Of a stretch of DNA of 64,000 nucleotides, positions 37,901 to 47,020 are shown one piece after another. Source of the DNA: Micromonospora sp. HK10. GTDB taxonomy: Bacteria; Actinomycetota; Actinomycetes; Mycobacteriales; Micromonosporaceae. Under the pieces are notes generated by a model, which searched no databases, was not told where the DNA came from, and saw only the letters and a list, made by a program, of their open reading frames with translations. Position 1 is the stretch's first letter. Each line of letters opens with the position of its first letter. A program made the translations under genes and the position numbers. Where the stretch lies: the NCBI RefSeq assembly GCF_000982955.1, contig NZ_KQ058829.1:115685-179684 (forward strand), in the 5' to 3' direction.

Positions 37901-38543
37901 TCGTCTGGTCGAGGATGAACTCCTCGACAAACTCCGGCGTCTGGAGCAACGCGAACGTCTTCTTGGCGTAGTCGGAGAGCTCTTGGTAGAGGTCACCGAG
38001 GAATCGAGTCGACAGATCGGGATCGGCGAGGTCCCAGACGAGCTCGCCGTCGGCGGTGCGTTCGCGCCAGAAGGCGATGAGCCGCTTGGCGGCCTGACCC
38101 GACGGAGAGACCGTCCACAGCGGCGAATGTGACTCGACCAAATCCCGGGTCGCCTTCGTGTTCCGCAGGTATTCGACTGCCTGGAGCACCCACTCGCGGT
38201 CGGTGTCTTCTGGATGGGTGCGGAAGTAGGAGAGTTCTGCGTCCAGCGCCTCCTGCCGGCGGTCGGCGGGTCCGGCGATCCAGACCGGCTTGAGCAGGCG
38301 ATTGTCCTCGCAGAACCGTACGAAGACCGTGGTCAGCACCCAGGCGACGGCGGCCTGTGTCACCCGGTCGTCGCGCCATTCCTGCCACGACATAGCCGTT
38401 CGCTCGCGGCTTTCCGCGGCCTTGTGCTCCTGCTTCCACGTTGCCAGCACGTCCGGCTGCGAGGCGACGCGATCGCGAAGGTCGTCCTCCAGATCGAGGA
38501 CCACCTTCTTGAGCGCTGCCGTCAACCCCGTTGAGACCGCCAT
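34992..38543 (-). CDS. pglX: BREX adenine-specific DNA methyltransferase PglX
   Basis: 1183 residues from ATG 38543 (GGAG upstream), two bases after the pglW stop. Methyltransferase motif I is DPTCGSGHFLLGAF (about 230-245) and motif IV is NPPYITVRD (about 364). They mark an N6-adenine methylase of the gamma class. Residues 500-850 should form the target-recognition region, and the C-terminus is helical and charged. PglX methylates host DNA at one non-palindromic site so that BREX spares it. The DNA from about 37.8 to 35.7 kb is clearly less GC-rich than either end of the gene, as if the recognition region had been exchanged. Confidence 0.95.
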   Translation of the reverse strand: MAVSTGLTAALKKVVLDLEDDLRDRVASQPDVLATWKQEHKAAESRERTAMSWQEWRDDRVTQAAVAWVLTTVFVRFCEDNRLLKPVWIAGPADRRQEALDAELSYFRTHPEDTDREWVLQAVEYLRNTKATRDLVESHSPLWTVSPSGQAAKRLIAFWRERTADGELVWDLADPDLSTRFLGDLYQELSDYAKKTFALLQTPEFVEEFILDQTMEPALAERPVEGFKLIDPTCGSGHFLLGAFARLNDRWSACAPGMEAQTRVQNVLDAIHGVDLNPFAVAIARFRLLVASLQACGLKSLESAPAFQLNLAAGDSLLHGRSQMELELPGVADTDSLLSGFTYKTENLAILNSILEPRQYDVVVGNPPYITVRDSKLKAAIKGRYATCAGLWVLSVPFMERFFQLARLDRNRRPAGWVGQITSNSFMQRGFGRHLVENFLPTQDVRMVLNSEGAWIPGHNSDGTPTVILIGRPGPPSSSVVRLVLSKGRRESRSVGDKGEGPYWTALSRWCGIVGYEDPFIKVIDAPRSSLARHPWVLAGDGSEELLRLMDKFRNLKQITYRVGFYGDSHADEAFFIPKHTAVRWKIPIELIEDAARGDGVRDWNVSYAESAMLPRILPGWSSIEGGLGAALRHYWPLRTELWARAFGEGDYRSEGREWLAWHQLPLDRHAHPWKIAFAEVASQNSFCLDKFGRVFNRTAPIVKLPASATEEDFVSLVGLLNSSAASFWLKRKCKPKGGAADIPWLRTYQMTSTMLAQFPVPDNLPTNRAQKLDFLAARLNELLPETVFLSGGDPPTQQRIDELREAYAGTLGELISNQEELDWEVYKSFNLTVDDNLVFLDEPPAINLGDRAFEIALARQGDNLSGPDKAWFARRGIAVQPDLPERLPADYQKLLSARLSEINNNPLIRLLERPEFKRQWALPSWDERLSSALRAWLLDKLEERKYWFDMSGRPIARSVAQLADIVTRDSDLASVLQLWDGRKDRSVTQQLTTLLDTESVPFLAAYRLNDSGLRKREAWEHIWDLQRREDKGERVGEIPVPPKYTTADFRKQSWWQHRGKLDVPKERFILYPDAGRETDSTQLLGWAGWDHSQQALALNAVIAEREAEGWADDKLVPLVAGLAELQPWVRQWHDETDPTYQLNLADYLEEQLRGRAHQVGMTVEQLGAWRPPAASRGRRSRS

Positions 38544-38545
38544 TG

Positions 38546-41500
38546 CTACTGCTCCTTCTGCGTAGCTGCGCTCAGGGCAGCCATGCTGTCGATCCACTCG
38601 TTGTCGAGGTTGACGAACTGGTTGGGTGCGGCGAGCGGGACCGGCCGGCCGTCGACCACAGGACCGTGGTTGCCGTTGAGCTGCGGCACTAGCAGCCAGA
38701 CCGCCCGGCGGCGCGGCGCGGCCAGGTCGGTCCAGCGGGTCAGCAGCGCCATGTTGTCATAGCGCGCCAGCGGCGACGCGTCCGTGAGCAGCACCGGCGA
38801 GTCCGCGCTCCCGTCGGCAAGGGCTCGCTCGACGGCCGCCTCGACCTCGGGCCAGGACCGACGAACCAGCTCTTCCAAACCCCGGCGGGGACGGCTCGAC
38901 TCGCGTTCGGCGTCCGCGGCGCGTACCAGATCCCAAGGCATGTTGGCAGCCGCGGACACCGACCGCAGCGCCTCCAGCAACGCGCCCGTCAGGTCGACCG
39001 TGGTAGCGCCGTAGCGGGCCTGGGCAGCATCGATCAACCGGCCCAGGCGGTCGGCCCGGGTGCCGAGCGCGAGGAACGACCGGCTGCCGATAGACGTTTC
39101 TAGCCTCGCTCCCAATGCGCCGGTCGTGCCGACGGGAGATGTCGTCACCGCGAGGCTGGTCACCGACCGGGACTCCAGCCCGGTTGTCGCCGCGCCGGTC
39201 TGCAGGGCTCGATAGACGCGCAGCCGGTCGTCGAAGGTCAGGCCGAGACCCGCGTCCGTGATCAGGCTGTCGAGCGCCGGCCGCTGCGGCAGCGCCGGCA
39301 CCGCGGGGAACCGGACCCGTACTCGTTCGCGGATTTCGTCCGGGGTGAGCTGCTGCCCGCCGAAGTCCGCGAAAGTCTGAGCCAGGGCCGCCACCGCGGT
39401 GAGTTCGCGGTGGTGCAGGTCGCCGGCACCGGTGGCGGCTGCGTGAGTCGACGCGGCTGCGGCCAGAGTCACGCGGCGCAGCGGATCGGCGAGGGCCGCC
39501 GGCCAGCTGCTCTCCGCGGGAACGGCCGCTTCGAGGCGGGCTTGCACACGCTGAGCCGGAATGATCGCGTTCGCGGCGTCGCCGGTTGCACCGACAAGGC
39601 GGTCCGCCTCCGCTGCCAGCGATTCGGCGACGTCACACAGCATCTGATCCTCGGCTAGGAGCGTGACGACGCCGGCACGTCGCCGAACCCAGACCGGCAG
39701 CTGCGAGCCGTCGGCCTTGTTCATCGCTTTGCGCCGTTCCAGGGCGAAGCGGAGCAGGCCACGTGCCAACCGTTGGTCCACATGGGGCTCGGGTGCGAGC
39801 GTTTCGAGCACCGTACGGGTCAGTTCGGCGACCGTCGCGACGGAGCCGAGCTCGGTGAGGCGGGTTGAGACTGCCTCCGCCAGCCGATCAAGGAGGGCCC
39901 GCGCGTGATCGTCCCCCGCCCACCGCTCCTGCAGGGTTCCGAGCAGTGTCGTGATACGCGACGGCTGCACCGGCTCGTCCAGGTTCGCCCCGAGCTGGGC
40001 GTGCGTGGCGAATGCGTCGAGCGCTGTGTCGAACCCCAGGACCAGCCGGACGACTCCGCCGCGTGACGGTGAACGCGGTGTGGCGACGACACGCAGCAAC
40101 AAATCGGCGGCGGCCGTGGGAGTGAGCGCCGGACCGCTTCGGTCGGTCGTACGGACTTCGGAACCGAGCCGGGCGCGCCACTCCTTGATGCGTGACGTGA
40201 TCTGCAAGCGAGTCGAGTTCGCAACCCCCTGCAGCCGGGACAGCCTGACCGGGTCGACGGTCAGCAGCTCGCCGACGGTCTCGACGGCGTAGGGCTCCAG
40301 CGCCGACAGGGCCCGGCCGGTCAGCCCGGAGTCACGCAACGGCGTGGTCAGAGCGGCCTTGGCAGCAAGTTCGTCGTACGACTCGCCGGGCTCGATGGTG
40401 TCGTCCTTCGCGAAGATCGTCAGCCACGCGGTGCGCATGGCCTCGGCGGTGTGATGCCGGGCGCCGGCGTCGCTGGCCAATGCCTTGCGGAAGAAGTCGA
40501 CCAGATCGCCGGCCAACGTCTGGTCGAACATTTCCGGCCTGATGGTGGCCTCGTCCCGGGTGCTTCCCGGGTCGCCCTTGCCGTCTCCGTAGACCGGGAC
40601 GCTGCCGGTCGCCATCTCGAAGAGAACCACGGCTGCGGCATAGCGTTCCGCCGCCGAGTCGTATCGATCCCGGGCGCCGGTCAGAAACGGGTCGAGGTAC
40701 GGCGGGGTCCCGGCCTGCGTGGCGGAGGCTGCAGCGCGGGTCAGGGAGAAGTCGAAGAGGATCAGGTGCTTGGTGCGGTCGCCGCGGCTCTCCCGTACGC
40801 CCAGGTTGGACGGCTTGATGTCACGGTGATCGATCCCGGCCTTGTCCAACGCAACGAGGCAGTCGAGAAGGTCCTTTCCATAGCGGTCAAGCAGGTCGTA
40901 CGACAGCCGGGTACGCGCCCGCAGAGCGCTGGTCAAAGTTTCCGCTCCCGCGCTTTCGAGCAGCAGCGCCCGCCGGCCACCAACGACCACGTGCGGATCG
41001 AGAACCTTCACGATACGGGGGTGGTCGAGCCGCTTGAGCGCCTCCGCCTCATCGTCGAGACGCGTCGCGGCCGTATCGTTGAGGGCCACCTTGAGGACGC
41101 ACTCGGGGTTTCCTTCGGCGAGCAGATCCTGCACGAGCAGGCCCACGGCCGTCGAGCCCTGCCCGAGCCGCCGGATCAAGCGGAACCTTCCGTCGAGAAC
41201 GGTGCCGGGTGCCGCCTCGAGCGGGTCGGTCTCCTCGTTCGCGGTGGCGGCGTCGCGCTCGGCCGCGCCGAGCTGCGAGAGGAAGGTCGTGACGTCGGCC
41301 GTCCGCCGGCTGGGTGCCGGATCGGTCGCTTTGAGGACGAGCGAGCGCAGCGTCGAGGGGATCTGCGGCAGCTCGATCGCCAAGTCGAGGCCTTGCTGGT
41401 CGCGCAGGCGCTGCTTCAGGGCACTCCGGCTCGGTGCCGGCGATCGCCCGGTGAGCAGATAGAAGGCCAGGCTGCCCAGACCGAACACATCAAGCCGGAT

Positions 41501-42763
41501 GCGGTCGGCGTCCGCGCTCCAGGCCCCCTCGGGCGCGGTGAACACCTCGGCCGCCCCTGATCCGTGATCGTCCAAGGACACGTCGACCAGCGACGTCACG
41601 CCATGAACTGTGCCGCTGGTGGCTGAGAGGCTCTGAAGACTTCCGGAGCCTTGCCAGTCACCGACCCGAACTTTGACGTCACCCTGGGTGCCGGGGACCG
41701 GACGCACCCACACCGCGGGCGGAATCAGCCCGCGGTGGACGACCCGGTTGTTGTGGGCGTATTGCAAGGCCTCACCGATCTGGCGGATCATCGACAGCTG
41801 CGTCGCCAGCGGTACGCCCTGTTCCTGCCCGGCCAGCCACAGGTCGAGACGTTGCCATTGCTGGTCGTACGGGTAGACAAGCCCGATGCCAAGTTCGGAT
41901 TCGACCAGGTCGCGAGGGCGCAGCAGCCCGTCGTGCTGCAGCCGCGACATGATGCGGAACTCGTGCTCCGCGATCTGACGGGCCGCGACTCGTTCCGGTT
42001 GACTCGCTGTCGGCGGCAGCACCCGGAAACGGATCCGGGCACGGTCCTGCTGGACCACCCGGTGGTAGGCGAGCCAGTCCTGCCAGCCTTCGTCGGAGTC
42101 GATGGCCTGGTCCTCGATGACCCACGAGCCCGCCTCGCGTTCGCGGCGCTGCACGAGGCCGATGCGTTCCAGCAGCTTGACCAGGATGTGTTCCTGGTTC
42201 GGGCCGATCGCCCGCCGCCCTGCAGGTTCGAGCACGAGTTCGGAGATGCCGGTGAGGTGGCTCTGCGAGACGCGGTCGTCGAGGCCATAGAGGTTGATCG
42301 CACTCGCCGGGCTGAGAACGCAGCGCAGGTCGGGGTGGTGCAGGAAGACGGCCTCCTGGACGAACGGAATGACCTCCCGCTCGTCGGAGATCTGAACGTT
42401 CTGCTCCTGCGCCCACAGCCGCAGCTCATCTCTCAACTTGCTCGCGAAGTACTGCGCTTTACGCCGCGTCAGCTTGAGCGGGGAATCTTCCGGCCGCCGA
42501 CCGTCACGGGCCCAGCGCTGATCGTCACCCCGGAGTGTGCCGGAGTAGTACTTGAGCTCGATGAGGTGCAGCTGCTTACGACCGAGAAGAAGCAGGTCGA
42601 CCTCGTGCCATCGGCCCCGCGAATCGCGGAACTCGAAGTTCGACCAGGCGCGAAACGGCGTCTCGTCGGGCATGATCGCCCGGACCAGGGCCAGTCCCTC
42701 GGCTTCGTGAGGAAACTGCGAGGGCGAGACGTCGACCCACCGGTCCTGCCCAGCCTCTGCCAC
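38546..42763 (-). CDS. pglW: BREX type 2 serine/threonine kinase PglW
   Basis: 1405 residues from GTG 42763, with GGAGGG upstream. Domains in order: a NERD nuclease-related domain (about 20-120; EVDLLL ... LIELKYYSG); a first kinase-like domain with a degenerate catalytic loop HRGLIPP (near 342), so probably a pseudokinase; and a second kinase domain with Gly-rich loop GQGSTAVG, lysine VLKVA, HRDIKPSN (near 646) and DFS for DFG, probably active. A helix-hairpin-helix segment (LSALEPYAVETVGELLTVDP, then VRLSRLQGV) and a helical C-terminus follow. PglW is unique to type 2 BREX and is thought to regulate exclusion by phosphorylation. It is the first gene of the operon. Confidence 0.95.
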   Translation of the reverse strand: MAEAGQDRWVDVSPSQFPHEAEGLALVRAIMPDETPFRAWSNFEFRDSRGRWHEVDLLLLGRKQLHLIELKYYSGTLRGDDQRWARDGRRPEDSPLKLTRRKAQYFASKLRDELRLWAQEQNVQISDEREVIPFVQEAVFLHHPDLRCVLSPASAINLYGLDDRVSQSHLTGISELVLEPAGRRAIGPNQEHILVKLLERIGLVQRREREAGSWVIEDQAIDSDEGWQDWLAYHRVVQQDRARIRFRVLPPTASQPERVAARQIAEHEFRIMSRLQHDGLLRPRDLVESELGIGLVYPYDQQWQRLDLWLAGQEQGVPLATQLSMIRQIGEALQYAHNNRVVHRGLIPPAVWVRPVPGTQGDVKVRVGDWQGSGSLQSLSATSGTVHGVTSLVDVSLDDHGSGAAEVFTAPEGAWSADADRIRLDVFGLGSLAFYLLTGRSPAPSRSALKQRLRDQQGLDLAIELPQIPSTLRSLVLKATDPAPSRRTADVTTFLSQLGAAERDAATANEETDPLEAAPGTVLDGRFRLIRRLGQGSTAVGLLVQDLLAEGNPECVLKVALNDTAATRLDDEAEALKRLDHPRIVKVLDPHVVVGGRRALLLESAGAETLTSALRARTRLSYDLLDRYGKDLLDCLVALDKAGIDHRDIKPSNLGVRESRGDRTKHLILFDFSLTRAAASATQAGTPPYLDPFLTGARDRYDSAAERYAAAVVLFEMATGSVPVYGDGKGDPGSTRDEATIRPEMFDQTLAGDLVDFFRKALASDAGARHHTAEAMRTAWLTIFAKDDTIEPGESYDELAAKAALTTPLRDSGLTGRALSALEPYAVETVGELLTVDPVRLSRLQGVANSTRLQITSRIKEWRARLGSEVRTTDRSGPALTPTAAADLLLRVVATPRSPSRGGVVRLVLGFDTALDAFATHAQLGANLDEPVQPSRITTLLGTLQERWAGDDHARALLDRLAEAVSTRLTELGSVATVAELTRTVLETLAPEPHVDQRLARGLLRFALERRKAMNKADGSQLPVWVRRRAGVVTLLAEDQMLCDVAESLAAEADRLVGATGDAANAIIPAQRVQARLEAAVPAESSWPAALADPLRRVTLAAAASTHAAATGAGDLHHRELTAVAALAQTFADFGGQQLTPDEIRERVRVRFPAVPALPQRPALDSLITDAGLGLTFDDRLRVYRALQTGAATTGLESRSVTSLAVTTSPVGTTGALGARLETSIGSRSFLALGTRADRLGRLIDAAQARYGATTVDLTGALLEALRSVSAAANMPWDLVRAADAERESSRPRRGLEELVRRSWPEVEAAVERALADGSADSPVLLTDASPLARYDNMALLTRWTDLAAPRRRAVWLLVPQLNGNHGPVVDGRPVPLAAPNQFVNLDNEWIDSMAALSAATQKEQ

Positions 42764-43410
42764 TGTTCCACCCTCCGCGCCGCGCCCGGTTCGTCCCCAC
42801 CGCTCCGGCCGCAGCAGCATATCCGGTCAGTAGCCGACGGTCGTCGTCTCATTCGGCAGGACTCACCGAGCGTTGGGTCAGCGCTGATGAGTGCGGCTAC
42901 CTCACCACCAGGACAAGGGACGGCCCAGCGCGGTCGCGGCCGGGACGTCAGCGACCCACTCAGCGATCGCGGCGCACGAGCGGTAGCCGGCCACGACGGC
43001 ACACATGGCAGCAGTGACGACGACCGTCAGCTGGTACCGCACCCCGCGACGGGCACGGGATCCGGCAGATCGTTGTCACCCTGCGTGGCCGACACGGATC
43101 AGAAGGTAGCCGTCGCGCGAGCCGGTGCATAGTCCAACGGCCTGCCGGGCCGCTGCGGCCATCGACATGTTCCGTGGTCCGAACGACGACCATGCGGCCG
43201 ATGGATTGAACTGTGGGAGCCGGCGCACCACGGCAGTCATCGTTTCCGCGGGTGCCTCATAGCCGTCAATTCGGCGGCAGACGGCGTGCTTGTGCCTGCT
43301 GACGGTCTTGCCGCAGCCCTGGACCAGCTCCCGCTGCTTAGGGTTCGCGGCAGCGGGAGTGTCGTACCGGCCCGTTACAGTCAGGCCCGACCTTGAGGAG
43401 GTGGATCCGG
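42764..43410. other. Divergent promoter region between BREX and the Argonaute pair, 647 bp
   Basis: No gene is supported on either strand: the frames here lack family signatures and ribosome sites. As both neighbours point away from it, it should hold the pglW promoter and the promoter of the HNH-APAZ/Argonaute operon. No obvious operator or -10/-35 pair stands out by eye. Confidence 0.45.
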
Positions 43411-44688
43411 TTGGCGAGCCGCGGAGCGATACCGGACCGGGAAGTCAAACGCCTCTATGCGGTCAGTGGAAACCTCTGCGCCTTCACCGGCTGTGAACAG
43501 CGGCTGTGCGAGCCGGGCGATTCGGGAGAGCCCGGAGTGGTCACCGGCGAGATGGCGCACATCGTCGCCGCGAGCAGGCAGGGACCGCGCGGGCGCGGGG
43601 TGCTCACCGACGACGAGCGGAACAGCGCCGAAAACCTGATCTTGCTGTGCGAACGGCACCACAAGATCGTCGACCGTAGGCCGCGCACCTACACGGTCGA
43701 TGTGCTGACAGAAATGAAGCGCCGCCACGAGGCTCCGTTCCTCGCCGCGCCGACTGAAGCCACCGCAGCCCCCGTTGTGTCCGAGACGTTGCTGTCGAGC
43801 CTGCTGGTCGTCTCGGAGTTGCCGCAGCAGATCCGGTCGGCGCCGTACGTGGCCGCCAGCCCGAAGGAGGTGGCCGCCACGGTCCGCTGGGATGCCGACG
43901 AGGGCCCGGTCGCGTTTATCACCCGTGAGCGGCGCTTGTTTGCCTTCCACGATCTGCGGTCGGCGTCGGGTCCGTTCGCCCGCTCAGTCGACCGGGGCGC
44001 GGTCGAGTTACTGACGGCCCGGGACCTGTGCAGCACATCAGACGGGCAGCGCTGGTACGTGGAGCTGCTCAACCGGACGCTGTCATGGCATCTGCGCAGC
44101 CTCGGGATGCGGTTCGACCAGGGGCACAACCGGTACTACTTCACTCTGCGCGAGGATGGGTCCAGTCCGCGTATGGACTACCGGTCCAAAACCGGCCGGG
44201 CGATGTCCCGAGACGTGGTTCGCGAGGCCGTGCGCCGCGACGGCACGTCCCGCGGTTTCTGGTGGCACGAAGCGGTCGCGTTGCGGTTCCTCCCACTTCG
44301 CGGACGGGGCTGCGTGTTGTCGGTACGCCCCGAGTACCACCTAACCAACGACGGCCGCGAGCCCCTCGACGGGCCGTTGGTCGGCCGGCGGGTTACACGC
44401 CGCAAGTCCCGCATCTACAACGGCCAGTACATCGACGGCATCCAGTTCTGGCGAGAGGTCATCACCGCCGGTCGCCCGCGAAGGGTGCTGCGTGTCGGTG
44501 GCCAGCGCCTAGTCATCGAGAACGAGCTGCTCGGCTGCGACATCACTTGGCCCGGTGTCCCCAACGACGTGCTTGCGCTGGCCGCCGGGCCGGTTCCGGA
44601 CGACTTGCTCAGCCTGCTCGACGCCGAGGACTTCGCCTCGGACCTCGATGACGACTTCGACGACGACTGGGACGATGATGAAGGCTGA
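43411..44688 (+). CDS. HNH endonuclease-APAZ protein, partner of the short Argonaute
   Basis: 425 residues from TTG 43411, which has GAGGAGG ten bases upstream; an earlier TTG at 43393 overlaps that site. The HNH zinc-finger nuclease is at 20-90: C23 and C28, AHIVAAS (H50), ERNSAENLILLC (N75, C80) and H83-H84. From about 120 onward the protein is an alpha/beta region ending in a very acidic tail (DDDFDDDWDDDEG). Its size, its place before a short pAgo, and features such as IYNGQYIDGIQFWREV suit the APAZ domain, which supplies the missing Argonaute N-terminal half. The HNH would be the effector, unleashed when guide and target pair. APAZ is inferred from context. Confidence 0.8.
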   Translation: MASRGAIPDREVKRLYAVSGNLCAFTGCEQRLCEPGDSGEPGVVTGEMAHIVAASRQGPRGRGVLTDDERNSAENLILLCERHHKIVDRRPRTYTVDVLTEMKRRHEAPFLAAPTEATAAPVVSETLLSSLLVVSELPQQIRSAPYVAASPKEVAATVRWDADEGPVAFITRERRLFAFHDLRSASGPFARSVDRGAVELLTARDLCSTSDGQRWYVELLNRTLSWHLRSLGMRFDQGHNRYYFTLREDGSSPRMDYRSKTGRAMSRDVVREAVRRDGTSRGFWWHEAVALRFLPLRGRGCVLSVRPEYHLTNDGREPLDGPLVGRRVTRRKSRIYNGQYIDGIQFWREVITAGRPRRVLRVGGQRLVIENELLGCDITWPGVPNDVLALAAGPVPDDLLSLLDAEDFASDLDDDFDDDWDDDEG

Positions 44689-46129
44689 CCCGCGCCTGCT
44701 GGCCACTGCGCCGAGGAATCTGCCCACGCTCGCGCGCCCCACCCTGGGCGCTCGGTGGCTGCCCGAACCGTCTCTCCGCTTCGCTGGCGACGCCGAGCAC
44801 CTCGATCCCAAGGTCGGAATCCCGCTGTACGGACCCCGTTCGTTCGGCACCGGCCGGCACCCGGCCGAGATCCACGTGGGATTCGTCGGGACCGCCGAGG
44901 CCGTCGACCGAGCCCAGCGGTTCCTTGCTCAAGCAGCGGGTGGCGTCGACGGCGACACGCAACACCACCCGTTCCCTGGATGCGAACCTGGCGAGGGCTT
45001 CCGAAGCGATCTACGGCTCGACGACGACCTCGTCGAGCGGATCACCACACGGGAGATGCACGCACTGCTGGACATCACCAAGACCCGAGAGCGGTTCGAA
45101 CGTGCACTGGCGCTACTCGATGAGAAGATGGCGCTGCTGCAGGACCGCGACCATCCTCTGGATTGCGTGTTCATCGTCATCCCGGAGTCGCTGTTCAAGG
45201 CATGCCGGTCAGTCAAGTACCGGCAGAACAGCCAACTCGTCGAACGCGACCTCCGCCGGGCATTCAAGGCGATGGCGATGCGGTACCGCATCCCCACCCA
45301 GTTCTTGCGCGAATCCACCACCGGCCTCACCGACACACGCCGACAGATGGACCATCCCTCCGAAATCGCCTGGAACCTGTTCACTGGCCTGTACTTCAAA
45401 GCGGGCGGACTGCCGTGGTCACCAGCGGACATCACCCCCGGCACCTGCTTCATCGGGGTCAGCTTCTTCCGACCCATGGGCAGTGACAAGACCCTGCGCA
45501 CCTCCGTGGTGCAAGCCTTCGATGAAAACGGTGACGGCCTCGTCCTGCGGGGTCATGACTTCCGCTGGGATGAGGCCCGCGACGGCCGGTCCCCCCATCT
45601 TCCTGAGGACCTCGCGGCCGACCTGGTCCGCATGGTCCTCGACCGCTACCGGAAGGAACGCAAGCAGACCCCGCGCCGCGTGGTCGTGCACAAGAGTTCG
45701 CTGTTCACCGGCCCCGAACGTGCTGGCTTCCAAGACGGCCTCGACCAGGTCGCCGAACACGACCTGGTATGCCTCGCACCGCGCAGCGATGTACGCCTCA
45801 TGCGCCAGGGCCAATACCCGCCGCTGCGCGGAACCACCTTCGCTCTCGGCGACGACAGCTACCTCTACGCGACCGGCTACATCCCCGCGCTCGGCTACTA
45901 CCCTCAAGGTCACGTGCCCACACCGTTGCTGGTCGCCGACCACGTCGGCGACACCCCGCACGACCGGCTACTCCGAGAGATCCTCCTCTTGACCAAGATG
46001 AACTGGAACTCCGCCGAATACGCCGAGGCCTTGCCCATCACCCTGAGGTTCAGCAGGCTCGTCGGCGCAGTCCTACGCGAGGTACCCGCCGACCAGGAGC
46101 CCGCCACCAAGTACAGCTACTACATGTAG
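44675..46129 (+). CDS. Short prokaryotic Argonaute (MID-PIWI)
   Basis: 484 residues from ATG 44675, overlapping the HNH gene by 14 bases (a second ATG follows at once). The MID domain (about 150-225) has VIPESLFKACRSVKYR then Q185 and the downstream helix to IPTQ, fitting the 5'-phosphate pocket. The PIWI domain runs from TCFIGVSFFRPMG (258-270), through RRVVVHKSSLFTGPERAGF (334-352), to the strongly conserved end LLREILLLTKMNWNSAEY, then LPITLRFSRLVG. The first catalytic Asp is replaced (IGVSF), so slicing is not expected; this is normal for short pAgos, which use a guide to sense invaders and switch on a partner. Length is typical for MID-PIWI proteins. Confidence 0.9.
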   Translation: MMKADPRLLATAPRNLPTLARPTLGARWLPEPSLRFAGDAEHLDPKVGIPLYGPRSFGTGRHPAEIHVGFVGTAEAVDRAQRFLAQAAGGVDGDTQHHPFPGCEPGEGFRSDLRLDDDLVERITTREMHALLDITKTRERFERALALLDEKMALLQDRDHPLDCVFIVIPESLFKACRSVKYRQNSQLVERDLRRAFKAMAMRYRIPTQFLRESTTGLTDTRRQMDHPSEIAWNLFTGLYFKAGGLPWSPADITPGTCFIGVSFFRPMGSDKTLRTSVVQAFDENGDGLVLRGHDFRWDEARDGRSPHLPEDLAADLVRMVLDRYRKERKQTPRRVVVHKSSLFTGPERAGFQDGLDQVAEHDLVCLAPRSDVRLMRQGQYPPLRGTTFALGDDSYLYATGYIPALGYYPQGHVPTPLLVADHVGDTPHDRLLREILLLTKMNWNSAEYAEALPITLRFSRLVGAVLREVPADQEPATKYSYYM

Positions 46130-46369
46130 CCCCGAATGCGACGAGCGCGGGGCCCAGGATGGCCCGTGCTACGGATCCCGCCCACTCACCGACCCGGCCA
46201 CCGAATACCGCAATGCCCAAGACGGCCGCCCCGGCGGAAGGACTGTCCTCATCCGTCAGAAGTGCCGGACCTCCGCCTGGCGCCGCTGCGGTTTGACCGG
46301 CCGCGGCGGCCGGCGCCGCCGCGGTTGTTGAGGCCTTCTCGTGGGCATGGCCGGTCCCAAGCCGTGCAG

Positions 46370-46605
46370 GACCGTGCCGCGGATCTCCTCACGTATCTCG
46401 CCCAAGGCGCTGAGGACGAACGTCTTGCCGGCCGGCCGGCCCTTGCCTCAATCGGAACGCACAAGTACGGCGACAAGGAGCCCGGGGCAGGCTTCTACGA
46501 TATGGCCAGGTCACTGGCTATGACGTACGGGAGCCCTATGTGTTCTGGGCGAGCCAGGTACAGGACGTGTTCAAGTTGTATGGGCACCCGAGCCGCAGTA
46601 CCTGA
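46370..46605 (+). pseudogene. Decayed small gene after the Argonaute
   Basis: One frame reads VQDRAADLLTYLAQGAEDER, then LASIGTHKYGDKEPGAGFYDMARSL; after a one-frame slip near 46515 the other continues GYDVREPYVFWASQVQDVF, KLYGHPSRST and a stop at 46605. The joined peptide of about 80 residues looks like the end of a real protein, but I do not know its family. No start is apparent, so it is probably a truncated and frameshifted remnant. Confidence 0.35.
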
Positions 46606-46764
46606 ACCGCGGAGGCGATGACGAGGAACCCGAGGCGCGCAGGTCGCGAGCCCAACTGCGGCGCGCCTGCATGTCGCAGACGTAGGTGTCAGGGTCGATA
46701 GCCCATACTGAGGCCGGGCCGCCCTCGTCCCCGCAGCCGAAGTGGCGCCTAACTAGCGGAGCAC

Positions 46765-47000
46765 GCCCGAGGATCATCGTGAGTGCCGACGGGCATGGCG
46801 TGGGACCATGCCGGCGCTCGTCTGCCGCTGAGATCGCGGAGGTGGCCGGGCTGAGCAAGCCGTTCGGCGATGCTCTCGCCGGCCTGCGGCGGCGGCGCGG
46901 CCGGCACGATCCGGGCTAGGTCGCGGTGGACCTGGCGGTGATGGGCGCCGATGGTGGTGGGGCGATCTCGGACCTGGCCGTGCTGAGTGACCACCAGGCA
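46765..47000 (+). pseudogene. IS1380-type transposase N-terminal remnant
   Basis: The plus strand reads ARPRIIVSADGHGVG, AEIAEVAGLSKPFGDALAGL, RRRRGRHDPG, stop, then VAVDLAVMGADGGGAISDLA. This closely follows residues 20-110 of the intact IS1380-type transposase encoded in the opposite direction at 47173-48609. It carries an in-frame TAG and ends abruptly about 20 bases before the inverted repeat of the intact element. It is the stump of an older related insertion. Confidence 0.75.
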
Positions 47001-47020
47001 GCCCTTAACGAAGGGGTCCG

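Noticed and set aside
41651..43132. Open plus-strand frame of 493 codons
   Set aside because: Antisense to the NERD and first kinase part of pglW.
46129..46300. Plus-strand ORF starting just after the Argonaute
   Set aside because: The first 70 codons of this frame are Arg/Pro noise; only the later part (from about 46370) looks like protein.
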